64,000 nt of DNA, from NCBI RefSeq assembly GCF_004348445.1, contig NZ_SMKV01000002.1:186001-250000 (forward strand), written 5' to 3'. Under the pieces are notes generated by a model. It did no database searches. It was not told the DNA's origin and worked only from the letters and a program-made list of their open reading frames with translations. This DNA is from Saccharopolyspora aridisoli. Lineage in GTDB: Bacteria; Actinomycetota; Actinomycetes; Mycobacteriales; Pseudonocardiaceae. Shown one piece after another: positions 47,158 to 57,419 of this stretch (its first letter is position 1; every line of letters begins with the position of its first letter). Position numbers and translations under genes: made by a program.

Positions 47158-48507
47158 TCATCCGCGGATGACCGCGAGCACCTCGTCGCGCAGCGCGGTC
47201 ATGACCTCAGTGTCCCTCGCCTCGACGTTGAGCCGGAGCAGCGGTTCGGTGTTGGACGGGCGCAGGTTGAACCACGATCCGTCCGACAGCTCCACGGTAA
47301 GCCCGTCGAGCTCGTCTACAGAAGCGCCATTCCGGTCACCGAAGGTGTCGGCGACGGCGCGCATGCGGGCCTGCTGGTCGTCGACCGTGGAATTGATCTC
47401 GCCGCTGGCCTCGTAGCGGGAGTAGTCGGCCATCAGTTCCGACAGCGGCGCGTCCTGGCCCCCGAGGGCGGCCAGCACGTGCAGTGCGGCCAGCATCCCG
47501 GAGTCGGCGCGCCAGAAGTCGCGGAAGTAGTAGTGCGCCGAGTGCTCGCCGCCGAAGATGGCCCCGGTCTCGGCCATCGTCTGCTTGATGAACGAGTGGC
47601 CGACGCGGGTGCGCACCGGCTTGCCGCCGAGCTCGGAGACGATCTCCGGCACGGCCTTGGAGGTGATCAGGTTGTGGATGATCGTCCCGCCGGGCTCCTT
47701 GGCCAGCTCGCGGGCGGCGACCAGCGCGGTGATCGCGCTCGGGGTCACCGGTTGGGCGCGCTCATCGACCACGAAGCAGCGGTCGGCGTCGCCGTCGAAG
47801 GCCAGGCCGGCGTCCGCTCCGACCTCGCGGACCTTGGCCTGCAGGTCGACGATGTTGGCCGGGTCCAGCGGGTTGGCCTCGTGGTTCGGGAAGGAGCCGT
47901 CGAGCTCGAAGTACATCGGCACGAGTTCGACCGGCAGGTCGGCGAACACGGTGGGCACGGTGTGCCCGCCCATGCCGTTCCCCGCATCGACGACGATCTT
48001 GAGCGGACGGATGCCGCGCAGCTTCACCAGGTCGAGCAGGTAGGCCGAGTAGTCGACGACCATGTCGCGCTCGCTGGTCGACCCCTTGGCACCGAGGAAC
48101 TCCGGCACGCCATGACCGACCAGTTCGCGGATCTCGGACAGGCCGCTGTCCTGGCCGACGGGCGTTGCGCCCGCGCGGCAGAGCTTGATGCCGTTGTACT
48201 GGGCCGGGTTGTGGCTGGCGGTGAACATCGCGCCCGGCAGCTCCAACTTGCCGGAGGCGAAGTAGAGCATGTCGGTGCTGGCCAGCCCGATGTTGATGAC
48301 GTCGACGCCCTGGCCGGTGACGCCATCGGCGAACGCCTGCGCCAATCCGGGCGAGGAGTCCCGCATGTCATGACCGATCACCACGGCCGGTCCGCCGACC
48401 AGTCTGGTGAACGCCGCTCCGATCTCCCGCACGACGTCGGCATCAATGCCTTCACCGACCACTCCGCGGATGTCGTAAGCCTTGACGATCCCCGACAGGT
48501 CCCGCAC
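47158..48507 (-). CDS. manB: Phosphomannomutase/phosphoglucomutase
   Basis: 449 residues from GTG 48507 (VRDLSGIVKAYDIRG) with GGGGAGGA upstream. Phospho-Ser loop FTASHNPAQYNGIK, metal loop AFDGDADRCFVVDE, sugar loop GGEHSAHYYFRDF and C-terminal RPSNTEPLLRLN. Converts mannose-6-P to mannose-1-P. First of the manB-Trm112-SIS-manA run. Confidence 0.95.
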   Translation of the reverse strand: MRDLSGIVKAYDIRGVVGEGIDADVVREIGAAFTRLVGGPAVVIGHDMRDSSPGLAQAFADGVTGQGVDVINIGLASTDMLYFASGKLELPGAMFTASHNPAQYNGIKLCRAGATPVGQDSGLSEIRELVGHGVPEFLGAKGSTSERDMVVDYSAYLLDLVKLRGIRPLKIVVDAGNGMGGHTVPTVFADLPVELVPMYFELDGSFPNHEANPLDPANIVDLQAKVREVGADAGLAFDGDADRCFVVDERAQPVTPSAITALVAARELAKEPGGTIIHNLITSKAVPEIVSELGGKPVRTRVGHSFIKQTMAETGAIFGGEHSAHYYFRDFWRADSGMLAALHVLAALGGQDAPLSELMADYSRYEASGEINSTVDDQQARMRAVADTFGDRNGASVDELDGLTVELSDGSWFNLRPSNTEPLLRLNVEARDTEVMTALRDEVLAVIRG

Positions 48508-48611
48508 GCTGCATCCTCCCCGGTTCCCAACCAACGTGGTTGGCAGCCTACCGGCGATCGGCATGTCGTTGGCAGCATCCGGTTTGACCAGAGCTGTTCG
48601 TCACGATCTGT

Positions 48612-48980
48612 TCACTCGTCCACGGGGTCGGGCAGCGCCCGCAGGTGCGCGCGACGACCGCCCCCCGGGGCGCTGACCTGCGGCTCCACCGGCCTGTCCG
48701 GTCTGCCCGCTTCGCGCACGGCCTCGGCCAGCGCGGTCAGGTCGTCATCCGACGGGGTCGGTGGCGCGAACTCGCCTTCGTGCCGGACGACCTCCCAGCC
48801 GTTGGGAACGGTGAGCCGCAGCGCGTGCGCCTCGCAGAGGTCGTAGCTGTGGGGTTCGGCATAGGTGGCCAGCGGTCCGACGACCGCGGTCGAGTCCGCA
48901 TAGGCATAAGTGAGCGTGGCGACGGCCGGGTTGACACACCCGGTCCGCGAGCACCGCCTCACGCTCCGCACGCCACGCAC
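48612..48980 (-). CDS. DUF3499-family protein
   Basis: 122 residues from GTG 48980 (AGGAGG 7 nt upstream). Starts VRGVRSVRRCSRTGCVNPA and continues TLTYAYADSTAVVGPLATYAEPHSYDLCEAHA. Four conserved cysteines/His (CSRTGC and YDLCEAHA) suggest a zinc ribbon. Corresponds to mycobacterial Rv3258c, always near manB and whiB2. Function unknown. Confidence 0.85.
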   Translation of the reverse strand: MRGVRSVRRCSRTGCVNPAVATLTYAYADSTAVVGPLATYAEPHSYDLCEAHALRLTVPNGWEVVRHEGEFAPPTPSDDDLTALAEAVREAGRPDRPVEPQVSAPGGGRRAHLRALPDPVDE

Positions 48981-49177
48981 GATAGCGCCTCCTGTCCACC
49001 TCGCGGCGCAGGCACGCGGAATCTCCCTCACGAGCCACGCCGAACACCAGTTTCCACCCTGCCTGCCGCCGAGTTGTCGGGGTGTCTGCTCACGGCGAAC
49101 AGGCAGTCGCGATCACCACCGGAAATCCCCCGCGCCGGTTGTCCCGGCAAGGGTCGCCGAGGGCGTACCCTCAGCCC

Positions 49178-49651
49178 GTGGTGACCGCACGTGGATCTCG
49201 GCGTCGAACCCGCTACCGGCGGGATCGGCGCGGCCGTGGCCTGCGCGGACCGCTGTACCCCTCCTCGGTCCCGGTCTCGCGCAGCCGTTCGCAGCGCTTC
49301 GACGCGCTGGTGCTGGAAGCGCTGGAACCCATCGAGCAGCGCTGGCACGCCGAACTGACCCAGCTCGATGTGGCAGTCGACGAGGTACCGGAGATCAACA
49401 ACACCGCTCCGGAGAAGGTGACCTGGGGCGATGACGTCGTCGTCGACGCCAACGTCCCGCTCGCCCGGCTCGTCCCGGCCGGCGTGGACAAACGTGGCCT
49501 GCCCACGCGCGCCCGCATCGTGCTCTACCGCAGGCCGCTGGAAGCCCGCGCTCGCGACGGCACGGACATGGCCGACCTGCTGCACGACGTCCTCGTCGAG
49601 CAGGTCGCGACCTACCTGGGACTGGACCCGGACGTCATCGAGGGGCAGTGA
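49178..49651 (+). CDS. Metallopeptidase-family protein with degenerate active site
   Basis: 157 residues from GTG 49178. The fold matches the zincin-like family (DUF1025-type; Rv3259 in mycobacteria): SRSQRFDALVLEALEPIE, VEEVPE-like VDEVPEINNTAPE, RIVLYRRPLE. Where active members have HExxHxxG, this has VEQVATYLGL, so both zinc histidines and the Glu are missing. Probably non-catalytic. Divergent from DUF3499. Confidence 0.75.
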   Translation: MVTARGSRRRTRYRRDRRGRGLRGPLYPSSVPVSRSRSQRFDALVLEALEPIEQRWHAELTQLDVAVDEVPEINNTAPEKVTWGDDVVVDANVPLARLVPAGVDKRGLPTRARIVLYRRPLEARARDGTDMADLLHDVLVEQVATYLGLDPDVIEGQ

Positions 49652-51662
49652 CGCCCCGGCGGTGCCGCCCGGGGATCGCCGCGATCACCGTGAACAGGAC
49701 CACCGCAGCCTGCACCACCAGCAACGTGGTTCGCGGGAGCTCGGTGTAGCCCACCTGGACCTCGGCCGCCTGCTGCGGCAGCGGCACGGCGACCTGGTGA
49801 CCCCACGCCGTGGCCAGCGGGACGCGCTTGCCGTTGACGGTGGCGTACCAGCCGGGCTCGTTCTCGGCACCGAGCACCAGCGCGCGTCCGGTCCCGCCTT
49901 CGGAGATCCGCACCGTGAACGACGGCAGCTCGGCGCCGACCGGCAGCGGACGCGCTTCCGGGGCCGGGCCGGGTTCGGTCTGGGCCTGCCTGGACAGGTC
50001 GGGGCCGACGAGCTTCACCGGGGTCGCGGGCAGCAGCAGCCGCAGCTCGCGGCCGGGACCGGTGAGGCGCCCGTCGTCGACGACCATGTCGTAGGCGAGC
50101 TCGGGCAGCCGCGAGTTCGCCGGGACGATCACGTGGTCGGCGCCGCGGGCGCCGACCGCGGCCAGCGCGCGGCGCACACGTGCGCTGTCGTCGCTCCGCA
50201 GGTCCTCGTCCACCTGGCGCAGCCAGTCGGCGGCGGTGCCCGCCGGAGCGAGGTCGTCGTCGCCGAAGCGCGGACCGCTGCCGGTGATCAGCCGCGCGGG
50301 CTGCGGTCCCGGGTCCAGCACCAACCGGCTTCCGGTCGCGGGAGCGGCCTGGTGGACCTGCAGCGGCCCCGAAGCGCCGCCCGTCGCCGACGCTGCCCCC
50401 AGCGCGAGCAGCCCCACCACCAGCACCGGCGCGGCGATCTTCCGACTCAGCGCGGGCATCTTCGCGACCAGCACGATCCAGGCGCACCCGGCGGCGACCA
50501 GCACCAGCGGACCGCCCGTCCAGCCGGGGCTCGCGACGCCGCCGGTCAGCGGCTCGGTCGACACCGTGCCGATGACGACGGCCGCCAGCCAGCCGAGCAG
50601 CGCGACTCCCGCACCGGCCAGCATCCGGGCGTCCCAGCAGATCGCCAGCGCCAGGATCGCGGCCAGCACCAGCAGCACGCCGAACGCGCCCACCGCCGAG
50701 CCGTCCGGGCTGAGCGCGGCCAGCAGCACCGACGCGGGCTGTTCGACGACGCGGGCGCCGAGCCCGTGCACCAGCACCTCGGGGTGGCTGAGCAGCAGCA
50801 CCGGCCACGGCAGCAGGCAGGCCACCGACAGCAGCACCAGCGCGACGAGTCCGGCAGCTCGCCGGCGTCCGCGCAGGCCGTTGCCGGTAACGAGCACGTG
50901 AGCGAGCAGCGCGAGCACGATCAGCGACAGGTGCACAGCCGGCGCGAAGGCGCCGAGGACGGCAAGGCCGAACGCGGTGAGGCAGGCGGTGCCGAGCCAC
51001 TGGCCGTCAGAGCGGTGGATGACCGCGGCGATCCCGGCAAGCAGGGGCGGGACCAGCACGTGCGCGACGACGACGTCGAGCCGTCCCTGCCCGGCCGAGA
51101 TCGCGGCGACCGGCAGCAGCGCGTAGGCGCAGGCGACGAGGGCGCGGCGCAGCGGGGAGGCGTTAATAGCGCGGGTGGCGAGGTAGGCGCTCAGCCCGGC
51201 GAGCGGCACGCCGAAGAGCATCAGCGCGGTGACCACGACCGACGGTCCACCTAGGACGGAGCCGAGCAGCGCCAGCACGACCAGCGAGGGCGACGCGGGC
51301 GACCCGGTGCCACCGCCGACGGCGTGCCACGCGCTGAGGTAGTCGCTCCAGGTGGTGGCCAGATCAGCGGTCGGCAACAGCCGGCCGCCGGCCAGCGTCC
51401 CACCTAACCGATCCGTGACCAGCGCGTTGACGAGCGCGAGAACGACGAGGACGGCGGTCATCGCGGTTCCGGGCGACCGCAGCGCCGACAGCGCCCGCTC
51501 ACGCGGTGAGCGGCGGACCGACTCCGGTGTTCCCGCGGTGGCCGGGGCGTCCGTGGACTCGCGTGGTGACGGCGTCGGCTCCCCGGCCTGGTCGCTTCGC
51601 TCGAAGACGAAGCGGCGCAACAATTTCAGGCCCTGCGACCGCGACTTCGACGGCTCGTCCAC
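49635..51662 (-). CDS. Large integral membrane protein of the whiB2 locus
   Basis: 675 residues from GTG 51662 (GGGAGGA upstream). About twelve membrane segments, then an extracytoplasmic C-terminal domain and a last membrane segment (LLVVQAAVVLFTVIAAIPG). From memory, the Streptomyces whiB neighbour is a longer protein with an N-terminal GT2 glycosyltransferase domain; here only a Pro/Ser-rich N-terminus precedes the membrane part. The role is probably in envelope glycan assembly. It overlaps the metallopeptidase gene's 3' end by 17 bp. Confidence 0.75.
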   Translation of the reverse strand: MDEPSKSRSQGLKLLRRFVFERSDQAGEPTPSPRESTDAPATAGTPESVRRSPRERALSALRSPGTAMTAVLVVLALVNALVTDRLGGTLAGGRLLPTADLATTWSDYLSAWHAVGGGTGSPASPSLVVLALLGSVLGGPSVVVTALMLFGVPLAGLSAYLATRAINASPLRRALVACAYALLPVAAISAGQGRLDVVVAHVLVPPLLAGIAAVIHRSDGQWLGTACLTAFGLAVLGAFAPAVHLSLIVLALLAHVLVTGNGLRGRRRAAGLVALVLLSVACLLPWPVLLLSHPEVLVHGLGARVVEQPASVLLAALSPDGSAVGAFGVLLVLAAILALAICWDARMLAGAGVALLGWLAAVVIGTVSTEPLTGGVASPGWTGGPLVLVAAGCAWIVLVAKMPALSRKIAAPVLVVGLLALGAASATGGASGPLQVHQAAPATGSRLVLDPGPQPARLITGSGPRFGDDDLAPAGTAADWLRQVDEDLRSDDSARVRRALAAVGARGADHVIVPANSRLPELAYDMVVDDGRLTGPGRELRLLLPATPVKLVGPDLSRQAQTEPGPAPEARPLPVGAELPSFTVRISEGGTGRALVLGAENEPGWYATVNGKRVPLATAWGHQVAVPLPQQAAEVQVGYTELPRTTLLVVQAAVVLFTVIAAIPGRHRRGVTAPR

Positions 51663-51845
51663 CCGCGCTGGTCCTCCCGCTCGTCCGAACCACTACGGCC
51701 CGAACCGTAATGCACGCGGAACGTCCAGCGGACTGGGTGTGACGACCTCTCGTGCCGTGCGTACCGGACGCGAGCGGCACAGCCACGGGCGTGAAGACCA
51801 CCTCCGCAGCTCGCGCCGCTGCGGGACGAGCGCGGAAACAGCCGG

Positions 51846-52169
51846 TCAGACCGCGCGGCGCTTGAGCTTGCGGCGCTCGCGTTCTGACAAGCCGCCCCAG
51901 ATGCCGAAGCGCTCGTCGTGCTGCAGCGCGTATTCCAGGCATTCGGAGCGGACCTCGCAGCCGGCGCAGATGCGCTTGGCCTCGCGAGTGGATCCGCCCT
52001 TCTCCGGGAAGAACGCTTCTGGATCGGTTTGCGCGCACAGCGCGCGCTCCTGCCACTCCTGCTCTTCTTCCATCTCGAAGAGTTCGGCGAGCGCGTCGAA
52101 CTCCGCAACCGTGGCGGTGGCGGTGGTATCCCCGCGCTCCACGAGACGGCTATCTCCTGATTCCCACAT
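51846..52169 (-). CDS. whiB2: WhiB2/WhmD-type sporulation or division regulator
   Basis: 107 residues. Four cluster cysteines (ALCAQTDPEAFF; RICAGCEVRSEC), GIWGG and the basic tail ERRKLKRRAV. The acidic N-terminal region LAELFEMEEEQEWQERALC is typical of WhiB (Streptomyces) and WhmD/WhiB2 (mycobacteria), needed for septation. The long upstream gap fits the long leader usual for this gene. Confidence 0.93.
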   Translation of the reverse strand: MWESGDSRLVERGDTTATATVAEFDALAELFEMEEEQEWQERALCAQTDPEAFFPEKGGSTREAKRICAGCEVRSECLEYALQHDERFGIWGGLSERERRKLKRRAV

Positions 52170-52671
52170 GACTCCCCCGATTTCTCCCCGTTATCCCGCC
52201 GGCCCTCCCCAGGACCGGAACAGGACGCACTCCTGCTCGCAGGTTTTCGGTCCCGCTGCCGGGACCGGAACGCATCGACGGCGATGCCGTCGCCGACCGC
52301 CCACACCGCCGTCCTCTCACTGCCGGCGACGTGCCGATCGACCTCGTGCCAGACCGGGTTCTCCCGCTCCCGGACGACTGCCGAAACGACCACCGCGCCG
52401 CAGCGAGGCGTTCGGTTTCACCAGCGAATGACACTGCTGTGATTACACCCGTGTAGCTCCTTGCGGTCAAGCCGGGACCATCCGTAGGGGGACAACCGGA
52501 TCTGCGGATCCCCAGGTCCAGCCGACCCAACCGAACCCGCGCGTTCAGCACAGGGCCGGTGGTCCGCACGGCGCAATCGCGCTGCGCCAAGATCACTAAT
52601 ACCAGCCCTGGTCGATCACCGCCGTCCGAATCCGATCAACACGCGCATGGCGAGTCGTGGAGACTTGGAGC
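52170..52671. other. Long gap upstream of whiB2
   Basis: 502 bp between divergent whiB2 and the M50 protease gene. No gene. A TATTAG on the minus strand (52596-52601) could be a -10 element, which would give whiB2 a leader of over 400 nt; no matching -35 was found. Confidence 0.45.
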
Positions 52672-53430
52672 GTGACCACCTCCGCCGCGCGGGTCAGCCC
52701 GCTGTTCCTCGGCATCGTCGCCGTCACGGCGCTCGGCGGTGTCCTGACGACGTTCACCAACACCACCGCTCTGACCAGTGGCGTGATCCTGCTGGTACTC
52801 GGCGGCTGGGCGGTCTCGCTGTGCCTGCACGAGTTCGGGCACGCGGCAACCGCCTACCGCGGTGGTGATCGGTCGGTGCGCTCGAAGGGCTACCTGACGC
52901 TGGACCCGCGCCGCTACACCGATCCAGTGCTGAGCATCATCCTGCCGTTGATCTTCGTGGCCATCGGCGGCATCCCGCTCCCCGGCGGCGCGGTGTGGAT
53001 CGACCACGGCGCTCTGCGGGGCCGCAGGGTCGAGTCGATGGTTTCGCTCGCGGGACCACTGACGAACCTGGTGCTGGGTTTGATCCTGACGACGATCATC
53101 GCTCTGGTCCCGATGCCGATCGGCCTGACGGCCGCACTGTCCTACCTGGCCTTCCTGCAGGTGATCGCGTTCGTGCTCAACATCCTGCCCGTTCCCGGCC
53201 TCGACGGGTACGGCGCGATCGAGCCGTGGCTGTCGGCGCCGGCGCGGCAGTTCGGCGAGAAGGCCCGCCCGTGGGCTCCGCTGGTGCTGTTCCTGCTGTT
53301 GATCGGCGTTCCGCTGGTGGGCAGCTGGTTCTTCGAGCTCGCCTACTTCGTGTTCGACCTGGTCGGCGGCGACTCCGCGATGACCTCTCTGGGGCAGACC
53401 TTCTTCCGGAGCATCTTCGGCGGCCTCTGA
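52672..53430 (+). CDS. Site-2 protease (M50) family membrane metalloprotease
   Basis: 252 residues from GTG 52672 (VTTSAARVSPLFL). HEFGH zinc motif in LCLHEFGHAATAYRGGD and the third ligand in LNILPVPGLDGYGAIE. About six membrane segments. The Rv3264-region-like rhomboid-free context gives no substrate. S2P enzymes cleave anti-sigma factors or signal peptides inside the membrane. Confidence 0.92.
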   Translation: MTTSAARVSPLFLGIVAVTALGGVLTTFTNTTALTSGVILLVLGGWAVSLCLHEFGHAATAYRGGDRSVRSKGYLTLDPRRYTDPVLSIILPLIFVAIGGIPLPGGAVWIDHGALRGRRVESMVSLAGPLTNLVLGLILTTIIALVPMPIGLTAALSYLAFLQVIAFVLNILPVPGLDGYGAIEPWLSAPARQFGEKARPWAPLVLFLLLIGVPLVGSWFFELAYFVFDLVGGDSAMTSLGQTFFRSIFGGL

Positions 53431-53496
53431 GTCCACTGACCGGGAACGCCCGGGTTCACAGACCTCGCCGGGGGTGGGCGTGCGAGGATCGGTGGT

Positions 53497-54486
53497 GTGA
53501 AGGTCGTAGTTCTGGTCGGCGGCGTCGGTGGCGCCCGTTTCCTGCTCGGGGTCAAGGCGGCGCTCGGGCTGCCCGCCATCGGCGAAGCGGGGAGTTCCGA
53601 GCACGAGATCACTGCGGTGGTCAACGTGGGCGACGACGTGTGGATGCACGGGTTGCGGGTCTGCCCCGACCTCGACACCTGCATGTACACGCTCGCCGAC
53701 GGCATCGACACCACCAAGGGGTGGGGCCGGGTCGACGAGACCTGGTCGGTCAAGGAGGAGCTCGCCGCCTACGGCGCGGAGCCGACCTGGTTCGGCCTCG
53801 GCGACCGCGACATCGCCACCCACCTCGTGCGGTCCCGGATGCTGCGTGCGGGCTACTCGCTGTCGGCGGTGACCGAGGCGCTGTCCGACCGGTGGCGCCC
53901 GGGCGTGCGGCTGCTGCCGGTCACCGACGACAGAGTCGAGACCCACGTGGCGATCGACGACCCGGACACCGGCGAGAGCCGGGCGGTGCACTTCCAGGAG
54001 TGGTGGGTGCGCTACCGCGCGGAGCCGGAGGCGCACGCGATCGTGCCGGTCGGCGCCGACGAGGCGAAGCCGACCCCCGAGGTGTTGGACGCGATCGCGC
54101 AGGCCGACGTGGTGCTGCTGGCCCCGTCGAACCCGGTTGTGAGCATTGGAACGCTGCTGGCGGTGCCCGGTTTCGGCAACGCGCTGCGCGAGACGGAGGC
54201 CGCCGTGGTGGGCCTGTCGCCGATCATCGGCGGCAAGCCGCTGCGCGGGATGGCCGACGCGTGCCTGAGCGCGGTCGGCGTGGAGACCTCAGCGGAGGCC
54301 GTCGGCCGCCACTACGGCGCGCGCGGACACGCCGGGGGAATCCTGGACGGTTGGTTGGTGCACAGCGACGACACCGCTGACGTGCCCGGTGTGGAGGTGC
54401 GCTCGGTGCCGCTGCTGATGTCCGATGTGGACGCCACGGCCGCGATGGCGCAGGCCGCGCTCGACCTCGCTTCGGAGCGGACATGA
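53497..54486 (+). CDS. fbiA: 2-phospho-L-lactate transferase, F420 synthesis
   Basis: 329 residues. CofD/FbiA: starts [18 protein letters not shown], with [19 protein letters not shown] and [12 protein letters not shown]. Joins the phosphoenolpyruvate- or lactate-derived unit to deazaflavin Fo to give (dehydro-)F420-0. Stop overlaps the fbiB start (ATGA). Confidence 0.96.
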   Translation: MKVVVLVGGVGGARFLLGVKAALGLPAIGEAGSSEHEITAVVNVGDDVWMHGLRVCPDLDTCMYTLADGIDTTKGWGRVDETWSVKEELAAYGAEPTWFGLGDRDIATHLVRSRMLRAGYSLSAVTEALSDRWRPGVRLLPVTDDRVETHVAIDDPDTGESRAVHFQEWWVRYRAEPEAHAIVPVGADEAKPTPEVLDAIAQADVVLLAPSNPVVSIGTLLAVPGFGNALRETEAAVVGLSPIIGGKPLRGMADACLSAVGVETSAEAVGRHYGARGHAGGILDGWLVHSDDTADVPGVEVRSVPLLMSDVDATAAMAQAALDLASERT

Positions 54487-55832
54487 CACCCCGGGACCAC
54501 GCGGCGACCGGTGGTGTGCAGCTGCTCGCGGTGACGGGGTTGCCGGAATTCGTCGAGGGGGACGATCTGGCGGCGTCGATCTCGGCCGCTGCTCCCTGGT
54601 TGAGCGACGGTGACGTGCTCGTCGTCACCAGCAAGGTCGTGTCGAAGGTCGAGGGCCGAATGGTCACCGCGCCCGAGGATCCCGAGGAGCGCGACGCGCT
54701 GCGGCGCGAGCTGGTGCTGTCGGAGGCCACGTCGGTGCTGGCCCGCAAGGGCCGGACGCTGATCACGCAGAACAAGCTCGGCATCGTACAGGCCGCGTCC
54801 GGTGTGGACGCCTCGAACGTCGCGCAGGACCAGATCGCGCTGCTCCCGGAAGACCCGGACGCCTCCGCCCGCCGGTTGCGGGACGGGATCGCCGCGCGGC
54901 TGGGCGTGCAGGTCGCCGTGGTGGTGACCGACACGATGGGCCGGGCTTGGCGGGTCGGGCAGACCGACGCGGCCATCGGCTCCGCCGGGCTGGCAGTGCT
55001 GCACCGATACGCGGGCAGCTCGGACGCGCAGGGCAACGAACTGGCCGTCACCGAGGTCGCGATCGCAGACGAGATCGCCGGTGCGGCGGATCTGGTCAAG
55101 GGCAAGCTCGGCGGCATCCCGGTCGCCGTGGTGCGCGGGCTGACCACCGTGGACGACGGCTCGGAAGCCCGGGACCTCGCCCGGCCGGTCGAGGAGGACC
55201 TGTTCCACCTCGGAACGGCAGAGGCGATCGCACGGGGACGACGGGAAGCGGTGCTGGTGCGCCGCTCGGTGCGCGAGTTCGCCGACACCCCGGTGGAGGA
55301 GGAATCGCTGCGGCGCGCGGTCGGCGCGGCGCTGACCGCTCCCGCTCCGCACCACACGCGCCCGGTGCGGTTCGTGTGGCTGCGCGATCGTCCGCTGCGG
55401 GTCAAGCTGCTCGACGCGATGCGCACCGCGTGGTTGGAGGACCTGCGCGGCGACGGCTTGTCCGAGCAGGCCGCCCAGCGCCGCGTCAACCGCGGGAACC
55501 TGCTCTACGCGGCGCCGGAAGTGGTGCTGCCGTTCCTGGTGCACGACGGTGCGCACGCCTACCCGGACGCGGCGCGCTCGGACGCCGAACGGCAGATGTT
55601 CACCGTCGCGGGCGGTGCCGCGGTGCAGGGGCTCCTGGTGTCGCTCGCCGCCGAGGAGCTCGGCTCGTGCTGGGTCTCCTCGACGATGTTCTGCGCCGAC
55701 GTGGTCCGCGAGGCCCTGGACCTGCCGGTGGGCTGGGAGCCCCTCGGCGCCGTCGCGGTCGGCCACCCGGCGACTCCGGTCGAGGGCCCGCGACCGCCGC
55801 GCGACCTCGACGGCGGACTGGTGGAGCTGTGA
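54483..55832 (+). CDS. fbiB: Bifunctional F420:gamma-glutamyl ligase / reductase
   Basis: 449 residues. N-terminal CofE domain (about 1-245: [30 protein letters not shown]) adds glutamates to F420-0. The C-terminal nitroreductase-like domain (about 250-449: [27 protein letters not shown]) binds FMN and reduces dehydro-F420. The fusion is the actinobacterial form. Coupled to fbiA and, by GTGA overlap, to the Nudix gene. Confidence 0.96.
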   Translation: MTPRDHAATGGVQLLAVTGLPEFVEGDDLAASISAAAPWLSDGDVLVVTSKVVSKVEGRMVTAPEDPEERDALRRELVLSEATSVLARKGRTLITQNKLGIVQAASGVDASNVAQDQIALLPEDPDASARRLRDGIAARLGVQVAVVVTDTMGRAWRVGQTDAAIGSAGLAVLHRYAGSSDAQGNELAVTEVAIADEIAGAADLVKGKLGGIPVAVVRGLTTVDDGSEARDLARPVEEDLFHLGTAEAIARGRREAVLVRRSVREFADTPVEEESLRRAVGAALTAPAPHHTRPVRFVWLRDRPLRVKLLDAMRTAWLEDLRGDGLSEQAAQRRVNRGNLLYAAPEVVLPFLVHDGAHAYPDAARSDAERQMFTVAGGAAVQGLLVSLAAEELGSCWVSSTMFCADVVREALDLPVGWEPLGAVAVGHPATPVEGPRPPRDLDGGLVEL

Positions 55833-56362
55833 GCGGGCCGCACGCGGACGCGACGCGGGTGCTGGGCGACTGGCGCCCCGTCGACCCGCAGCAGGAGGCC
55901 CTGCGCCAGGCGTTCCTCACGCTGCTCGACGCCCGCGGGGACGCCTGCCTGCGCGCCTGCGAACCCGGCCACGTCACGGCCTCGGCGGTGCTGCTGGACT
56001 CGGCGGGGGACAACGTGCTGCTCACCCTGCACCCGCGCGTGGGCCGGTGGCTGCAGCTGGGCGGGCACTGCGAGCCGGAGGACGACACGCTCGCCGGTGC
56101 GGCGCTGCGCGAGGCCACCGAGGAGTCCGGGATGACCGGCCTGGTGGTCGACCCGGAGCCGGTGCACCTCGACATCCACCCGATCACCTGCTCGCTCGGC
56201 AAGCCGACCCGGCACTTCGACGTCCGCTACATCGTTCGCGCCCCGGACGGCGCCGAACCCACCCGCAGCGATGAGTCCCTCGACCTGCGCTGGTGGCCCC
56301 TGGCGACCCCGCCGGAGAACACCGACCTCGGCCCGCTGCTCACCGCGGCGATGGCAGGCTGA
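55829..56362 (+). CDS. Nudix hydrolase
   Basis: 177 residues from GTG 55829, overlapping the fbiB stop. Nudix box in [25 protein letters not shown] (GX5EX7REXXEEXG pattern, with Asp/Leu variation). Hydrolyses a nucleoside diphosphate linked to another group. Translational coupling to fbiB suggests a housekeeping or F420-related role, but none is established here. Confidence 0.9.
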   Translation: MSGPHADATRVLGDWRPVDPQQEALRQAFLTLLDARGDACLRACEPGHVTASAVLLDSAGDNVLLTLHPRVGRWLQLGGHCEPEDDTLAGAALREATEESGMTGLVVDPEPVHLDIHPITCSLGKPTRHFDVRYIVRAPDGAEPTRSDESLDLRWWPLATPPENTDLGPLLTAAMAG

Positions 56363-56505
56363 CTCCGCTTCGAACGCTCGCGAGGCCAGGTCGAGTCACT
56401 GCCGCTCCGCTTCGCGGCCCGGTGAGCGACTCCCCTGCCCCTTCGGGCACGTTGCGATCGTCAGAACAGCCAGGACTTCACCGCAGTGGCATGTTGCAGT
56501 CACGG

Positions 56506-57414
56506 CTAGAACGCCCGGTAATCGCGCACCGGGAAGCGGGGGGCGTAGCGGGGGCGGTTGACGCCTGCCGCGGCGAGGTAGCGGACGGCCCTGTGGCGGT
56601 GGCCTTCGTAGGGGCTGAGCACGCGGAGCATTCCCTCGTCGTCGAGGGGCCGGCCGACCAGGGCGGTGCCGACGATCGTGGGCAGGTGGAAGTCGCCGAC
56701 GCTGACCGCGTCGGGGTCGCCCCAGGCGCGCTGCGCGACCTCGGCCGCCGTCCAGGGTCCGATGCCGGGGATCTTCTGCAGGAGGTTCCGGCCCGGCTCA
56801 CCGCGGAGGACCACGGCCTTCTCCAGGCTGCGCGCCGATGAGGCCGCGGCGAGCAGGGTGCGGCGACGGGCTCCGTCGATGCCCGCGCGATGCCACTCCC
56901 AATCCCGGATCTCGCGGACCTGCCGCGGATCGGGCACCGTCCACAGCTCCTCCACCGGCCCGGGGGCGGGGTGGCCGAAGCGGCGGCACAGCTCCCGCCA
57001 CGAGCGCCACGCCTCCCGGTTGGTGACCTTCTGCTCCAGGATCGCGGCGACGAGGACGTCCCACACCCTTCCTGACGAGCACAGCCGCATCCCCGAGGCC
57101 GCCCGCACGCCTCGGGTGACGACGTCGTGGGCAGGTGAGAACCCGCTGTCGTCGTCGGAGGCGCCCAGCAGGTCGGGGACTCCCTCCAGCACCGCTTCGG
57201 CTCCCGGGCCCCACGCGGATGCGCGGATGGTTCCCTTGCTCGCACGACGCAGCCGCAGCGTCGCGGGGCCGTCGGCGGTGGTGCTGGCCCACCACAGCTC
57301 GCCCGGCTCGACTCGGGTCGTCGGGTCACCGCTGCCGCGCCGCAGCGGCGACAGGACGCGGACCAGGTCCAGCGGGTAGTCGTGGTGCCAGTCACGGGTG
57401 AGGGGTTCGTTCAT
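56506..57414 (-). CDS. HhH-GPD DNA glycosylase, AlkA-like
   Basis: 302 residues from ATG 57414. Helix-hairpin-helix LQKIPGIGPWTAAEVAQRAWGD with the catalytic Asp in SVGDFHLPT. The N-terminal half matches AlkA-type N-domain folds only loosely. Base-excision repair of alkylated purines is expected. The ATG is 3 nt after the stop of the upstream manC gene, so it is co-transcribed. Contains a diverged dispersed-motif copy (GGATGGTTCCCTTGCTCGC, 57225-57243). Confidence 0.88.
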   Translation of the reverse strand: MNEPLTRDWHHDYPLDLVRVLSPLRRGSGDPTTRVEPGELWWASTTADGPATLRLRRASKGTIRASAWGPGAEAVLEGVPDLLGASDDDSGFSPAHDVVTRGVRAASGMRLCSSGRVWDVLVAAILEQKVTNREAWRSWRELCRRFGHPAPGPVEELWTVPDPRQVREIRDWEWHRAGIDGARRRTLLAAASSARSLEKAVVLRGEPGRNLLQKIPGIGPWTAAEVAQRAWGDPDAVSVGDFHLPTIVGTALVGRPLDDEGMLRVLSPYEGHRHRAVRYLAAAGVNRPRYAPRFPVRDYRAF

Positions 57415-57419
57415 ATCGC

